Below the pieces are notes generated by a model. The model saw only the letters and a program-made list of their open reading frames with translations, did no database searches and was not told where the DNA came from. Position numbers and translations under genes: made by a program. A stretch of DNA of 43,695 bases from Stentor coeruleus. Lineage: Eukaryota > Ciliophora > Heterotrichea > Heterotrichida > Stentoridae. Of this stretch, positions 9,847 through 19,791 are shown piece by piece (positions within the stretch are counted from its first letter, which is position 1; each line of letters begins with the position of its first letter). Where the stretch lies: positions 1 to 43,695 of the forward strand of contig MPUH01000600.1 in assembly GCA_001970955.1 (NCBI GenBank). The letters run 5' to 3'.

Positions 9847-11453
9847 TTATAAACCGTTCATTTTAACCAATCTAATTTCATGATGTCACTAGAAATTATT
9901 TCCTATAACTTTATATAACACACAAGATTGTGTAGATTTTGATCAAAGAATAGAAGATTTGATTAGAGTTTTATGAGAGTGGATAAGGTTGAAGGTTTGC
10001 GAAAAATTAGGGATTAAGGTATGGAGATTTAGATAGAAAAATATGATGATTGTGAGTTAGGATGAAAGAAGTACTTGTTGGATAATAAAAAAGTGGTTTT
10101 TAAAGATCAGAGGATGTGGATATGTGTTTTGGGTAGGGTTAAATTGGAAAATCATAATAGGTTATATGTAAAAATGTGCCACACAAAAAAGAGATGGAAA
10201 GAAGAGATGGTGTTTTTTGATTTTGTGGGACTTTATAGGGAGTAAATTGATTTTGGGTGTTGGGCATGGTTTTTAGAGGTTTGGGTTTATGTTATCAGGA
10301 ATTTTTTGTCCTCTTTTGGGAGAAAGGGGAAGATGAGAGATGGGAAGATGATGAAGATGATGAAGATGGAACGGAATATGAAAAATACATCGGAAACTTT
10401 TATGGAGATAAGCTTTTCTTGATGATTATATAATATGAAATTATATAAAACAAACTAAAACAAACAAAAAAAATAGTTAGCTCTTCATATCTCTTAATAT
10501 CAGAAACATCCCTCTGGNATGAAATTATATAAAACAAACTAAAACAAACAAAAAAAATAGTTAGCTCTTCATATCTCTTAATATCAGAAACATCCCTCTG
10601 GTCTTGTATAATAAAACAATTAATTCACCCAACAAGAAAATAAGAATACTAATCGAATAAAATTATCTTAAGACTGTAATGCTAATACCTTAATGAATAT
10701 AAATTATGATTTTAATTTTATATGTGAACAAAAATACCTTCTTGTTCCATTTTTCTTACAAAAATTTTATAATTTCTTATATGGAATGTTAGCTTAAAGC
10801 ATAATAAAAAATAGCTAGTTTGGTTTACTAACTAAATCTATCAATTGTTTAATATTTTTGTGTTATCCAAAATAAATTTTTTTTTGAATATAATTTCTAG
10901 ATTATGTTGAATATGGTAATATTGAAATTATATTGAATATCATAAACACTTAGAGTATATTTTGTATAAAATTATAATTTCTATGAATTTTCAGTGTTAA
11001 AATCTTGTAATGGGTTTATGCTAATCAGTATACACTATATTAAAAATACACTTAAGTCCTTTGTATGAAGAAATTGGTAATCAAATTAAAATTAAACATA
11101 AGTGTTCATATGAATAAAACAAAAATCTATATTCAGTGAATTATCGGGGTATTTTTTCGGATTTACAAAAAAATCCCTAACTCCATCATAAAAATTACAT
11201 CAAAACTATCATCAGCCATATTTTCCATCCCTATCTACTCTCTACAATTTCTGACCACTTTTTCCATTTCCCCTTGCAATCTTCACTCCTCCAAAATTCT
11301 TTAAAAAAAAATTCCGCTATCACAAACCTAATTCCAAATAATAAAAAATCCTTACAATCCATCATGACCTCCCTTAAAAAATCCTCAACATCTTTTAACC
11401 ATAAAACCCCATACTTTCAAATCACCCAACCCACAAATCAACAAAAACTTGTC
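9847..11453. other. Intergenic region between the two aminotransferase genes
   Basis: The left part (about 9900-10400) is G-rich and C-poor on the + strand, i.e. C-rich on the sense strand of copy 1, as in other 5' flanks here. It includes a purine-rich GATGATGAAGATGATGAAG-like run near 10333-10370. An unmerged overlap lies at 10435-10601. The rest is AT-rich with no credible gene. Confidence 0.55.
10435..10601. repeat. 83-bp perfect direct repeat flanking a single N (assembly artefact)
   Basis: Bases 10435-10517 and 10519-10601 are identical around the N at 10518. This is most simply an unmerged contig overlap, so the true intergenic distance is about 84 nt shorter. Confidence 0.85.
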
Positions 11454-12557
11454 CTAATTACGATTATTTATGCAAAATTCCATCATAAACTCCGCTAATT
11501 TAGCTACCCCTTCAATTGGCACTCCATTATACAAAGAAACCCTAATACCTCCAACAAACCTATGTCCAGACAATGTATACAATCCAGATTTTTCAGCTTC
11601 TTCTAAGAACTTTTTCTCAAGATTTTTATCCCCATCCTTAACAAAAAACGGGACATTTATATTCGACCTATACATTGGGTTTACCGCACAGTTATAAAAT
11701 CCATTAGATTCATTAACAGCATTATAAATCAAAGCAGCTTTTTGCTTTGATATTTCATGTATTTCATAAATTCCCCCACTTTTTATCATCCATTCAAAAT
11801 ACAATCCACACATGTATATAGAAAAACAAGGAGGTGTATTATACATACTATTATTATCTGCACAGATAGTCCAATCACATTGTGTTGGAGTGATTTGTAA
11901 TGAATGTCCAAGCATATCTTCACGAACTATAACAAAAGATATCCCTGAACTTGCATTTTTAGGTGCACCAGCAAACATTGCAACAATTCGATCCCATTGA
12001 ATTGGTCTACTTAAAAAATTAGAACATGTATCTACGACAATAGGTTGATTACCAATTTTATCTAACATTTCATCTGTTAATTCAAATTCAATACCATGCA
12101 TAGTTTCATTAGCTGCATAATAAAAATAAGCACCTTCTGGATCTATATTCCATGTTTTAGGATCAGGAACGGTTGTATAGTTTGTATCTTTACCAGTTGC
12201 TACTATGTTTACTGTACAAAATCTTGAAGCTTCATTTACAGATTTTTCGCTCCATGCACCAGTCACAAGATAATTTGCTTTTTTTTTGTCTTTAAGAAGA
12301 TTGAGAGGGACACATGCGAATTGAAGAGTACCCCCGCCTTGCATCATAAGGATTTTGAAATTATCTGGAATGCACATGACTTTGCGAAGATCTGAGATTG
12401 TTTTGTTATGCATGGACTCATAGGGTTTACTTCTGTGAGACATTTCCATTATACTCATTCCTGTTCCGTGGTAGTTTAACATGTCTCTTTGGGCGGTCTC
12501 CAGAACTTCTAAAGGTGCCATTGCAGGACCAGGAGAAAAATTGAAAACTCTTTCCAT
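11454..12557 (-). CDS. serC/PSAT1: Phosphoserine aminotransferase, copy 2
   Basis: A 367-residue paralogue of the gene at 8743-9846, same length and strand and clearly homologous throughout. It has NFSPGPAMAP, EMSHRSK, the canonical QGGGTLQF (73-80), Asp176 and Lys200. The PLP-lysine loop reads GAPKNASSGIS where copy 1 and typical family members have GAQKN-GPAG, one residue shorter with the conserved Gly-Pro lost. The catalytic lysine is kept, so it may be active, but substrate handling could differ. The C-terminal GHRFVGGIRVSLYN is retained. The start is ATTTATAAATGG. The role is serine biosynthesis, or a related aminotransferase reaction if it has diverged. Confidence 0.9.
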   Translation of the reverse strand: MERVFNFSPGPAMAPLEVLETAQRDMLNYHGTGMSIMEMSHRSKPYESMHNKTISDLRKVMCIPDNFKILMMQGGGTLQFACVPLNLLKDKKKANYLVTGAWSEKSVNEASRFCTVNIVATGKDTNYTTVPDPKTWNIDPEGAYFYYAANETMHGIEFELTDEMLDKIGNQPIVVDTCSNFLSRPIQWDRIVAMFAGAPKNASSGISFVIVREDMLGHSLQITPTQCDWTICADNNSMYNTPPCFSIYMCGLYFEWMIKSGGIYEIHEISKQKAALIYNAVNESNGFYNCAVNPMYRSNINVPFFVKDGDKNLEKKFLEEAEKSGLYTLSGHRFVGGIRVSLYNGVPIEGVAKLAEFMMEFCINNRN

Positions 12558-13781
12558 TTATAAATTTGTTACCTTCAACATGTAATTATTGATGATGTCA
12601 CTAAATAATTGATTCTCCTATTCAATGAATTTTAATATTTTCTTAAACTTTTTGAAAAGAAAAAGCTAGATTCTGATTTTTTGATCCTGTGGATAAGCAT
12701 AAATATTTTATTTTTAGAAAGAATATAACTGATTACTTATAATAAAGTTGTTATTAGGCTATTAATAGTTTTTTAGCTTTGAAAAGCTGAGTAAATATAA
12801 TTTGCTTTTGATTTTATCTTTGTTTAAGTTTAAAAAATAATTTTCTTATAGTTTGATGTTATTTAATTTAGGCAACAGATATTAAAAGAAGTGTTTAAAG
12901 TTTAGATAAGGAAAAATAAATGTTTAAGTAAAATAAAAGCTTTATGGATGAGGATTAGATAAAATAAAACAGTTTATGAGTATTTTGGTAAGCTGGACTA
13001 TATAAAAATATTATAATTGCAATTTTTAATATTAAGATGCCATATTTGGATTTTAGGAAAAATTTAAATTTGATTCAGAATAATGGAGGCTTTTCTTCAA
13101 AATTTTTTATAAGTTAAGTTTTATTAATGATAGGATGGGTTGGTATGTTTGATTTTATTTGCTTGAAAGTTATTTTAAATTATAGCAGATTATGCAATGC
13201 TTTAATTAAAAAAAGTAAAGAAAAATGAATTTATTTTAAAGTAATATGATATAAGAAAAGTCTTTAGCTAATGATAGTAATAATTATATTTTTGAATAGT
13301 TTGTAATCGATATGCATAGGTTTTAGACCATTTACATAAATTTTATACCTTAAATTTATATATATCAAAATATTATACAAAGTTTTATGCAAAAGGTCAA
13401 TTCGGAGAAAGTAAAACATGTGCTAATAATCGAACTTAACTACCCATTCAAGAATTTTATTTATTGAATTAATTATCAAACCAAAAGACTCAGATATAGA
13501 CTCTGAATCTTCAAACTTTGAAGAAAAATATAAATTTTCCTCAAGATTAGCTTATTTCCCATTCTATATGTATATAAAAATCCCTTATTAAATATAAAAC
13601 TTACCAAAAAGCTCAATAGAAACTGTAAGGCCTAATGAAAACTCTAAATCATTATCAATCGCAGAAGAATAAAAATAAAAAAAAACTGGATTAGCAAAAA
13701 AATGAAGAAATCACCTATAAAAATTGTGTGTTTTATTAGAAATCTTAAATTTTTATCATCTTATTTGAATATTTATATTAC
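12558..13781. other. Intergenic region with a possible decayed coding relic
   Basis: No intact gene. On the - strand, about 13428-13670, one frame gives coding-like peptides (DNDLEFSLGLTVSIELFG, then ENLYFSSKFEDSESISESFG and INKILEWVVKF) interrupted by several in-frame stops that no 15-nt intron removes. It may be an old gene fragment or chance. Confidence 0.35.
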
Positions 13782-15053
13782 TTAACTGCTTCCTACATAA
13801 AACATATTCGGGTTTTTTTGTAAAACAATATCCAAATAAGACCCTGATTTCTTATTACTTCTTAACAAATAAGAAGGCTGATAGCTTACTGGGAACTTTT
13901 CAATTATCTGCAAATAAGAAACAAAATCTTCTGTTCCGCTCATATGCAAGAAATGCTCTCTGGCTATTTTCTTATAATTTCTATGTATTTTTTCATGTTC
14001 AGCATCTCTTATAAAAAATGACTCATTTTTATCCCTATGAGACAAGTAATAATCTTCAAGAGCCTCATGAAAATTCACAGTCCTATATAAACCTTCAATT
14101 TCATGTTTTTCTAAAGTAGTTTGCAATATATCAACATCCTGTAAACACTGTAAATATAAATCTAGATTCTCATTTTTTTCTATATTTAAACCACAGCTTT
14201 CCCAATTTTTATATATAATCCCTTTAGGATTCGCATATTTCATACTGATTGGCGACTCTACAGACACATCAGTCCCATAAATTAGATTCAAGTCCTAATT
14301 AATATTTACTTTGGCCCACATATAATTCATAATTGTATTAAGATTTCCTTTAGCTTTGTTATATAAATGTTCGATTTCTATATCAGACATAAAAATGCTC
14401 TGTGTGTTTCTGATATTTTTCATTATTTCAAGTGCTTGGATTTTGTGACTGTTTAATTTATATACTTTTATATGAGAGTTGTTTATTAGTAAATCTGGGA
14501 TTTTTTCACATGTCATTATAACTGGGCATTTTGTACTTGATATTATTGACTCGATACCTTGATAAAAACCTTTATCGGGTTCTAGGATTATGTCTACATC
14601 ATCAATGAATATTATTGTACCGTTGTTTTCTCCTTGGTCTATGCTAAATGTTTGAGATGCTTCTCCTAATATCTTACTAATATTTCCTTTACTTCTAAGG
14701 GAAGAAGTGCTAAATTCTAAAATCCTCACTGAAAAATCCTCAGCGATTTGTCTGACAAAATGCGTTTTGCCTGATCCTGGTAGTCCTTGTATAATAATTG
14801 ATTTTTCGCGATATTCAAGTTTTCCTGTTCTTTTTTTGATTCTTTTTTTATATTCTTTCATATAAGAACTTATCAAACCATATGTTTGTGGATGCATAGT
14901 TGATTTCTGAACTTCAACTACTTTTGGTTGTAAAAAGAAAGTTTGCGAGATTGTTTTTTGCTCATATTTGTTTTCCTGGTTTTCTTGCTTTGTGTTTTTT
15001 GGTTTTTTTATAATAGTGTTTGTGGAGGCATTTCCGCTTTTTCTTTTCAGCAT
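13782..15053 (-). CDS. ATAD5/Elg1-like AAA ATPase (RFC-like PCNA unloader large subunit)
   Basis: Two exons: 14310-15053 and 13782-14294, joined across the 15-nt intron GTAAATATTAATTAG (14295-14309) in phase 0, giving 418 residues. The AAA module has Walker A GLPGSGKT (90-97), an RFC-like ILEFSTSSLRSKGNI segment (111-125), Walker B TIIFIDDVDII (146-156), a GFYQGIESIISSTKCPVIMTCEK stretch spanning the sensor 1 region, and an RFC-type helical lid ending GNLNTIMNYMWAK. Family knowledge: ATAD5/Elg1 replaces Rfc1 in an RFC-like complex and unloads PCNA after replication. This protein is much shorter than animal ATAD5. Residues 32-40 (QKTISQTFF) resemble a PCNA-binding PIP box with one extra residue. 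The AAA assignment is firm; ATAD5 over Rfc1 or Ctf18 is inferred from the GFYQGIE-type segment and the overall order. Confidence 0.75.
14295..14309 (-). other. 15-nt intron in the ATAD5-like gene
   Basis: GTAAATATTAATTAG, A at position 10, TAG at the 3' end. Unspliced, it puts a stop in the frame exactly at its end. The flanking exons join WAK to DLNLIYG in phase 0. Confidence 0.9.
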
Positions 15054-15777
15054 TTTCTTTGATTATAATTTAAAAATCATGAGATTTTTATATGATTTAA
15101 AGGGAATATAATGAAAAATTTGGTTTTGTGTTGAAGATTTCAGGGTTTTAGAATTTTGATGTAAAAATTATTTGAAGTTTTTATAAAGTTTTGAGATGAA
15201 GAATTTACTGTTTTGGATTAGAGGATTATAGTTTTATTAGGTGAGTTTTGAGGGTTATTTTTTTGTGAAGGTGGTATGTGTGATATGAGGTTTTAAGATA
15301 AGGGACTGCTTTGATATTGAAAATATAGGATTTGAAATGGTTTGATTTTTTTATATGAAGTAGATTATCATCATCTGAATTATAAACCCTTAAGAATAAA
15401 TCATTATCATGCTATAACAGCATAAAATCTAAATTTAAACTACCACAAAATAATGTTAATATTCATATTACAAAATATATCCAAATTCTGTTCCTATAAT
15501 CAAAATGCGTGAAATATTGAAGTATCTGTATACAAAATATTTAATAAATGGCATAATAAAGTTATTTAGACTATAAATATAAATAGCGTTCTAAGTATAA
15601 TTTTATATAACAACATGCATTACTAATCAAAATATAATCACCATAAATTCTAAACATAAAAGTATATCAAAACTCTAATAAAATTTTAATTCTACACTAT
15701 ATTAAAGCATAATATCTTAATCTAAACTCTAACACAAACTTTCATTACTATTTTTCCTTTCAATATCATTAGATTAA
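15054..15777. other. Intergenic region between divergent genes
   Basis: G-rich on the + strand to about 15360, then C-rich and G-poor up to the next gene, so both flanks are C-rich on their own sense strand. No gene, RNA or repeat is seen. Confidence 0.55.
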
Positions 15778-17073
15778 ATGAGTGAATATAACATAACTCA
15801 AGAAGATCTAGAGAGTCTTGCTGATACTTACGACCAAATACGTAATCTCTATAAGCAAAAAAGTTTAAGTTCAGAAAAAAATCTATCAAAAGACCTTGAA
15901 AGTTATTTACGTGAATCAATAGCAGAACTTAGTGAAAAATTATCCACAGAAACTATTGATGAAATCGCAGAAGTTCATACAGTCTATACAAAATACAAAA
16001 TTTTTGATCTTTGTATATTGAAAATCTCAGAATTTTTCAATACATTAATGCCTGGATCAGGGAAAGTTTTACAAGAAGCAAGTGTGAAACAAGGGAAAAT
16101 ATTTGAAAGCTTGTATTTGAAGACCTTGCAAAGCCTTGAAATAAAAAGCCAGTCTTTAGTTGAAAATGACCAAGCACAAAAAGAATTAGACCAAGTACTT
16201 AAAGCTGCAGAAAGCTTAGAAGCTAAAATCAAAAAGTTGACTATAGATAAAAAAGAACTGAGAGAAGAGATTGAAAAGATTAAAATAGAAAATAAAGAAT
16301 ATATTGAACATTTAGAAGAAGAAAATAAAGTTTTGTTGGAGAAAATATTGAGAAATGCTAGATACCATACTGAATCACAAGATACGACAATTAAAATGGG
16401 AGAATCGAGAGATAATCGTTTGTATAGTCCTTTTAGATATAGAGCTACAACACCGCCTCCTACATTTCATGATATGACATTAAAGCAATGCGAAGAAGTT
16501 ATTGAAGAAATTTATCAAGCAAAAGCAAAATATGATCAAAAATGCTTAGAGAGTAAACAACCTTATGAGAGCCTTGATAATTTTATTCACATTTACTATA
16601 CTCAAAAATATGGGTTAAAATCATTAAAAACCCAATGGTTAAATCTTTTGAATAAGGCTTTGTCTAGATATGAATCTGAGATTAATGTGATAATTTTTAG
16701 GAAAATTAGGACAAATGAAATACCTGAAGACTTTATAAATAATATTAAAGGCTTACCTGCAAAAATGACTGAACTGATTAGAAGTTATTATAGAAGTAAG
16801 CACCCTTATATGCAAGAAAAAGTTATAAAAACTATGCAGGAAGAATGTTATAATAAAGAAATTGATGAAGAACTTTGTATGTATATATTGTCGATTTTCA
16901 CAATTAAAGATAAGTATAAGGAAAAACTTTTAAGTAAAGCTGTGATCAGTAAGTCGACAAGAAAGAAAAAAAAACTCATCAATTTTAAAGATATGTATAG
17001 AGTGATTTTAGAGCTTACATTAGAAGACTATGAAAGCAAACTTGATAAGTCTACAACGAAAGGTAACGAATAA
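15778..17073 (+). CDS. Coiled-coil protein of unrecognised family
   Basis: A 431-residue single ORF. Residues 1-130 are predicted helical (LESYLRESIAELSEKL...). Residues about 130-205 are a clear coiled coil (LEAKIKKLTIDKKELREEIEKIKIENKEYIEHLEEENKVLLEKIL). A Ser/Pro-containing hinge follows (LYSPFRYRATTPPPTFHD). The C-terminal helical domain contains MTLKQCEEVIEEIYQAKAKYDQKC, QKYGLKSLKTQWLNLLNKAL and a KSTRKKKK basic patch. I do not recognise a named domain. The hinge-plus-YGLKSL layout has the look of axonemal or cortical ciliate proteins, but that is only an impression. The start is GATTAAATGAG and the stop TAA. The BBS6-like gene follows 395 nt downstream on the same strand. Confidence 0.75.
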   Translation: MSEYNITQEDLESLADTYDQIRNLYKQKSLSSEKNLSKDLESYLRESIAELSEKLSTETIDEIAEVHTVYTKYKIFDLCILKISEFFNTLMPGSGKVLQEASVKQGKIFESLYLKTLQSLEIKSQSLVENDQAQKELDQVLKAAESLEAKIKKLTIDKKELREEIEKIKIENKEYIEHLEEENKVLLEKILRNARYHTESQDTTIKMGESRDNRLYSPFRYRATTPPPTFHDMTLKQCEEVIEEIYQAKAKYDQKCLESKQPYESLDNFIHIYYTQKYGLKSLKTQWLNLLNKALSRYESEINVIIFRKIRTNEIPEDFINNIKGLPAKMTELIRSYYRSKHPYMQEKVIKTMQEECYNKEIDEELCMYILSIFTIKDKYKEKLLSKAVISKSTRKKKKLINFKDMYRVILELTLEDYESKLDKSTTKGNE

Positions 17074-17468
17074 TAAAAAAGATTTTTTTGAAAATAAGTT
17101 TTATATCTACAACTATATAATTTATTGAAATCAAAAAGATACTATATATTAGTGTATATATAAATCAAATAAAATAACCTTTTATGTTATTATTATTTAT
17201 ACTAATTATAACACCTTTATGCTATGAAAATAATAAAAATTTATATAATAACAGGATATTAACCAAAAATCATCTATTGGAATATTGAAATAAACTAATA
17301 TTTTTATGATTTTTTAATAACTCAAATTTAAAAAGAGCCAGCCTATATTTTTATTCCTGAACCAACAAGTTCTTCAATATTTATTATAAATAATATTATA
17401 TCTTTAGTTTTAATCAAAATACTAGAAAAACTACATAGCTTTATTAATAAATTTCTTTATACTTATAT
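17074..17468. other. Intergenic region, no gene seen
   Basis: AT-rich sequence between two + strand genes, becoming C-rich toward the downstream start. No signal beyond that skew. Confidence 0.5.
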
Positions 17469-18815
17469 ATGGAATCAATATGTCTTGAAATCTTAGGCCC
17501 ATATTCCAAATGTATTTTACTACAAAACCTCCTAACAAATGACCCACTGTGTATTTTACAATCCTTAAACCTAAATCATTTTGAAAAACTTATCCTAAAA
17601 TCTTCTGAAGATCTTCTTGACAACCGTATTTCATTTATCCTTTATTCAATCTACTCACAATCCCTTCACTTATCAAGATTTAAACTACAATCCTATTATC
17701 ATAACTTTCCTTATATACAACAATTCCTCTTATCTAAAGTAATATTTAAATAGGCAACCTATAATCCTAATATAGGAATCCAACTCGGCCGAACTTTTTT
17801 CTTATCAAAATATTCAGAAAAATTATCCTCAAATCTCTTGTCTATATCCCTTTCTTTAATCCAAAACACATTTTCTAATTCTTATTTAAAAACCCTTCCA
17901 TCTCCATATATCATCCATAAAGGTCAAAATTTCACATCATTTTCAGGTTTATTAATAAGAGGCCAATGCGATTTTATATATGAGAAAACTTTTTGCACAA
18001 AAAAATCAGCAGTTCTAAAAAATATCGACTTTATGGAAATACAGTATTCTGGGAATTATCAAGGGATTTACGATGAAAGCAATATAAAATACACAAATCT
18101 TATTAGAATTTTAAATGATAATAATATAAAAGTTCTTATAAGCGATATTGAAAAAGTTTGGGTTAAAGAAGCTTGTAGAAATTGTAGAGTAACTTTGATA
18201 ATAGTAGATGATATTTAGAATCCACATCCTGATGATATGAATTATTTTTTTACAAGTATTATTTATGATGAAATTTGTGAATTAAGGGTTTTTACTTGTT
18301 GTTTTGATATGGATATAGAAAAATTTGGGGTTTGTGGAAAGTTTTATATAGAAAATTCTCGGCCGGTAGGAATTTTGCCTGAAGCTTTAGGTAAAGAGTA
18401 TGAGAAATCTATAAGGAAAATTGTGAGGATTTGGGAAATGTGGAGCGAAGATTATTTGGTTGTTCCAGCTGGTGGATTTTTTGAGATACAATTGTGCAGG
18501 GTTTTAGGAGATTGTGAGCTAAAAAGAGTATTTTGGGAGTTTTTAAGGAAATTTGTCAATAAAATGCCTAAGCCAAAAGCTTTGTGGAAAAAATTTTTAC
18601 TTGAATTCAGCTATGGAAAAGATTTTAGTTTTAGGATTGATATGGGGGATATTGGAAAGGCTGAGATTATTTATGAAAATGATAATGAATATGTTGAAGC
18701 ATTTTCTGTTAAGTAAATTTTATTTAGGCTTGAAGTTCTTAGGAAGTTTTTAGAAGTTTCTTTACAGATTAGTCGTATAGAAGGGGTTATTGTTAATAGA
18801 AAAGCTAAAGAATAA
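17469..18815 (+). CDS. Divergent group II chaperonin-like protein, MKKS/BBS6-like
   Basis: Four exons: 17469-17738, 17754-18203, 18219-18712 and 18728-18815, joined by three 15-nt introns (433 residues). The third junction is phase 2 and restores a C-terminus ALKLEVLRKFLEVSLQISRIEGVIVN-like that matches the helix ending CCT subunits. Chaperonin landmarks are LGPYSK (9-14, for LGPxGxxK), RGQCDF and IKVLISDIEKVWVKEACRNCRV in the apical region, and VPAGGFFEIQL (322-332), the counterpart of CCT VPGGGAxExEL. The ATP-binding GDGTT is absent (DNRIS at 51-55) and the protein is shorter than a CCT subunit (about 550). This fits the non-ATPase chaperonin-like BBS proteins (BBS6/MKKS, BBS10, BBS12), which help assemble the BBSome. 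BBS6 is my best guess. It ends convergent with pinin. Confidence 0.7.
17739..17753 (+). other. 15-nt intron 1 of the BBS6-like gene
   Basis: GTAATATTTAAATAG, A at position 10; phase 0, ends in an in-frame TAG if retained. Confidence 0.9.
18204..18218 (+). other. 15-nt intron 2 of the BBS6-like gene
   Basis: GTAGATGATATTTAG, A at position 10; phase 0, ends in an in-frame TAG if retained. Confidence 0.9.
18713..18727 (+). other. 15-nt intron 3 of the BBS6-like gene
   Basis: GTAAATTTTATTTAG, A at position 10; phase 2. Splicing removes a TAA stop and adds a 29-residue chaperonin-like C-terminus. Confidence 0.85.
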
Positions 18816-18831
18816 TATTATAATTTTTATT

Positions 18832-18944
18832 AAAAAACTGATTATATTAAATCTCTTATCTTATTTATAATCTTAATTTCATTATCATCTACNAAAAAAC
18901 TGATTATATTAAATCTCTTATCTTATTTATAATCTTAATTTCAT
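18832..18944. repeat. 51-bp direct repeat around a single N (assembly artefact)
   Basis: 18832-18882 and 18894-18944 are identical. The first copy is followed by ten extra bases before the N at 18893. This is consistent with an unmerged contig end carrying a few unsupported bases. Confidence 0.8.
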
Positions 18945-19022
18945 GTATTTTATAAACTAATTCTGACGAATTCTATCTAATTATATCATCTGGGAAATAA
19001 GTAATTCGATTACTATTTACTA

Positions 19023-19791
19023 TTACTGCTTGGAGGAACTTTTTTTATCTTGTTCTTCAAGTGCTTTTTTCCACACACCAGCTCTTAACTATATATTCTA
19101 TACTTCAATTCTCTGTATTGATTGGGCAAGTCGTTTTTTAGTAACATCATTATGCTTAACAGGCAAATAAAATATAGGAGGGATAGTCCTATATATTAAA
19201 TACTCAGTAAGTATATAACTACAATAAGCTTCTACTCTTTTATATTGCCCTGCTTTCTTCATATTTTTTACCTGCATTTCATATTCCAGCTTTAAAATTT
19301 CCTCTTCCAACTCTTTTTTTCTCTTCAATTCCGTCTCTTTTATTTTCTAAGTCTTTAATACAGCTATTTCCTCACGTGTTTGGATTTTGATTTCTTCAGC
19401 AACTTTTTTGATTTCTTGGGTGACTTTTTCATCTATTTTCTGTTGATTGTCGATTATTTCTCTTTGGTAATTAAACCCATCCTTAGCTTTTTTCAGGTGG
19501 CTAATCACAGAATTTAGTATTTTTTGATTCCGATAACGTTCTGAGGTTGGGTCTTCATGTATTGGGGGTTTTTCTACCTGAAATTCTACTTTTTTTGGAG
19601 ATCTTGAACGTTTTTTTCTTATATAAGGGAATTCTTGGATTTCTTCACCTGGTCTTTTTACTATAAGAACTTCGCTTTCAGGTCTGATTTTATATTTACC
19701 TATGCTTTTGCGTGCTTATCCTTCTAAGATTTTCATTAATTTTATTCCTTTCCTTTAAGAGTTCTTTATGCTGGACTTGCAAATTTTCCAT
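19023..19791 (-). CDS. PNN: Pinin-like splicing/exon-junction-associated protein
   Basis: Four exons on the - strand: 19700-19791, 19362-19683, 19104-19346 and 19023-19088, separated by introns of 16, 15 and 15 nt (240 residues). Pinin landmarks in order: an N-terminal helix KERNKINENLRRIS (for pinin VDENIRKLTGR), a basic RS-like patch RKKRSRSPKKVEF, then NQKILNSVISHLKKAKD for NRRIFGLLMGTLQKFK. A coiled coil follows, then YLIYRTIPPIFYLPVKHNDVTKK for the diagnostic YIRTKTKPHLFYIPGRM. Pinin is a nuclear speckle protein that binds exon-junction factors and affects splicing. The protein lacks the long RS/Glu tail of animal pinin and ends in DKKSSSKQ. The frame is only consistent if the first intron is 16 nt. 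Confidence 0.8.
19089..19103 (-). other. 15-nt intron 3 of pinin
   Basis: GTATAGAATATATAG, A at position 10; phase 0. Skipping it would end the protein at RIEV*. Splicing adds LRAGVWKKALEEQ and a Ser/Lys tail. Confidence 0.8.
19347..19361 (-). other. 15-nt intron 2 of pinin
   Basis: GTATTAAAGACTTAG, A at position 10; phase 0. It joins TREEIA to KIKETELKRKKE in the coiled coil. Confidence 0.85.
19684..19699 (-). other. 16-nt intron 1 of pinin
   Basis: GTAAATATAAAATCAG. It is 16 nt, with A six bases from the 3' end as in the 15-nt introns. The length is required to keep exons 1 and 2 (92 and 322 nt) in frame. Confidence 0.8.

Noticed and set aside
11274-11697. Two short + strand ORFs around the end of aminotransferase copy 2
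   Set aside because: Antisense shadows of that gene and its AT-rich 3' flank.
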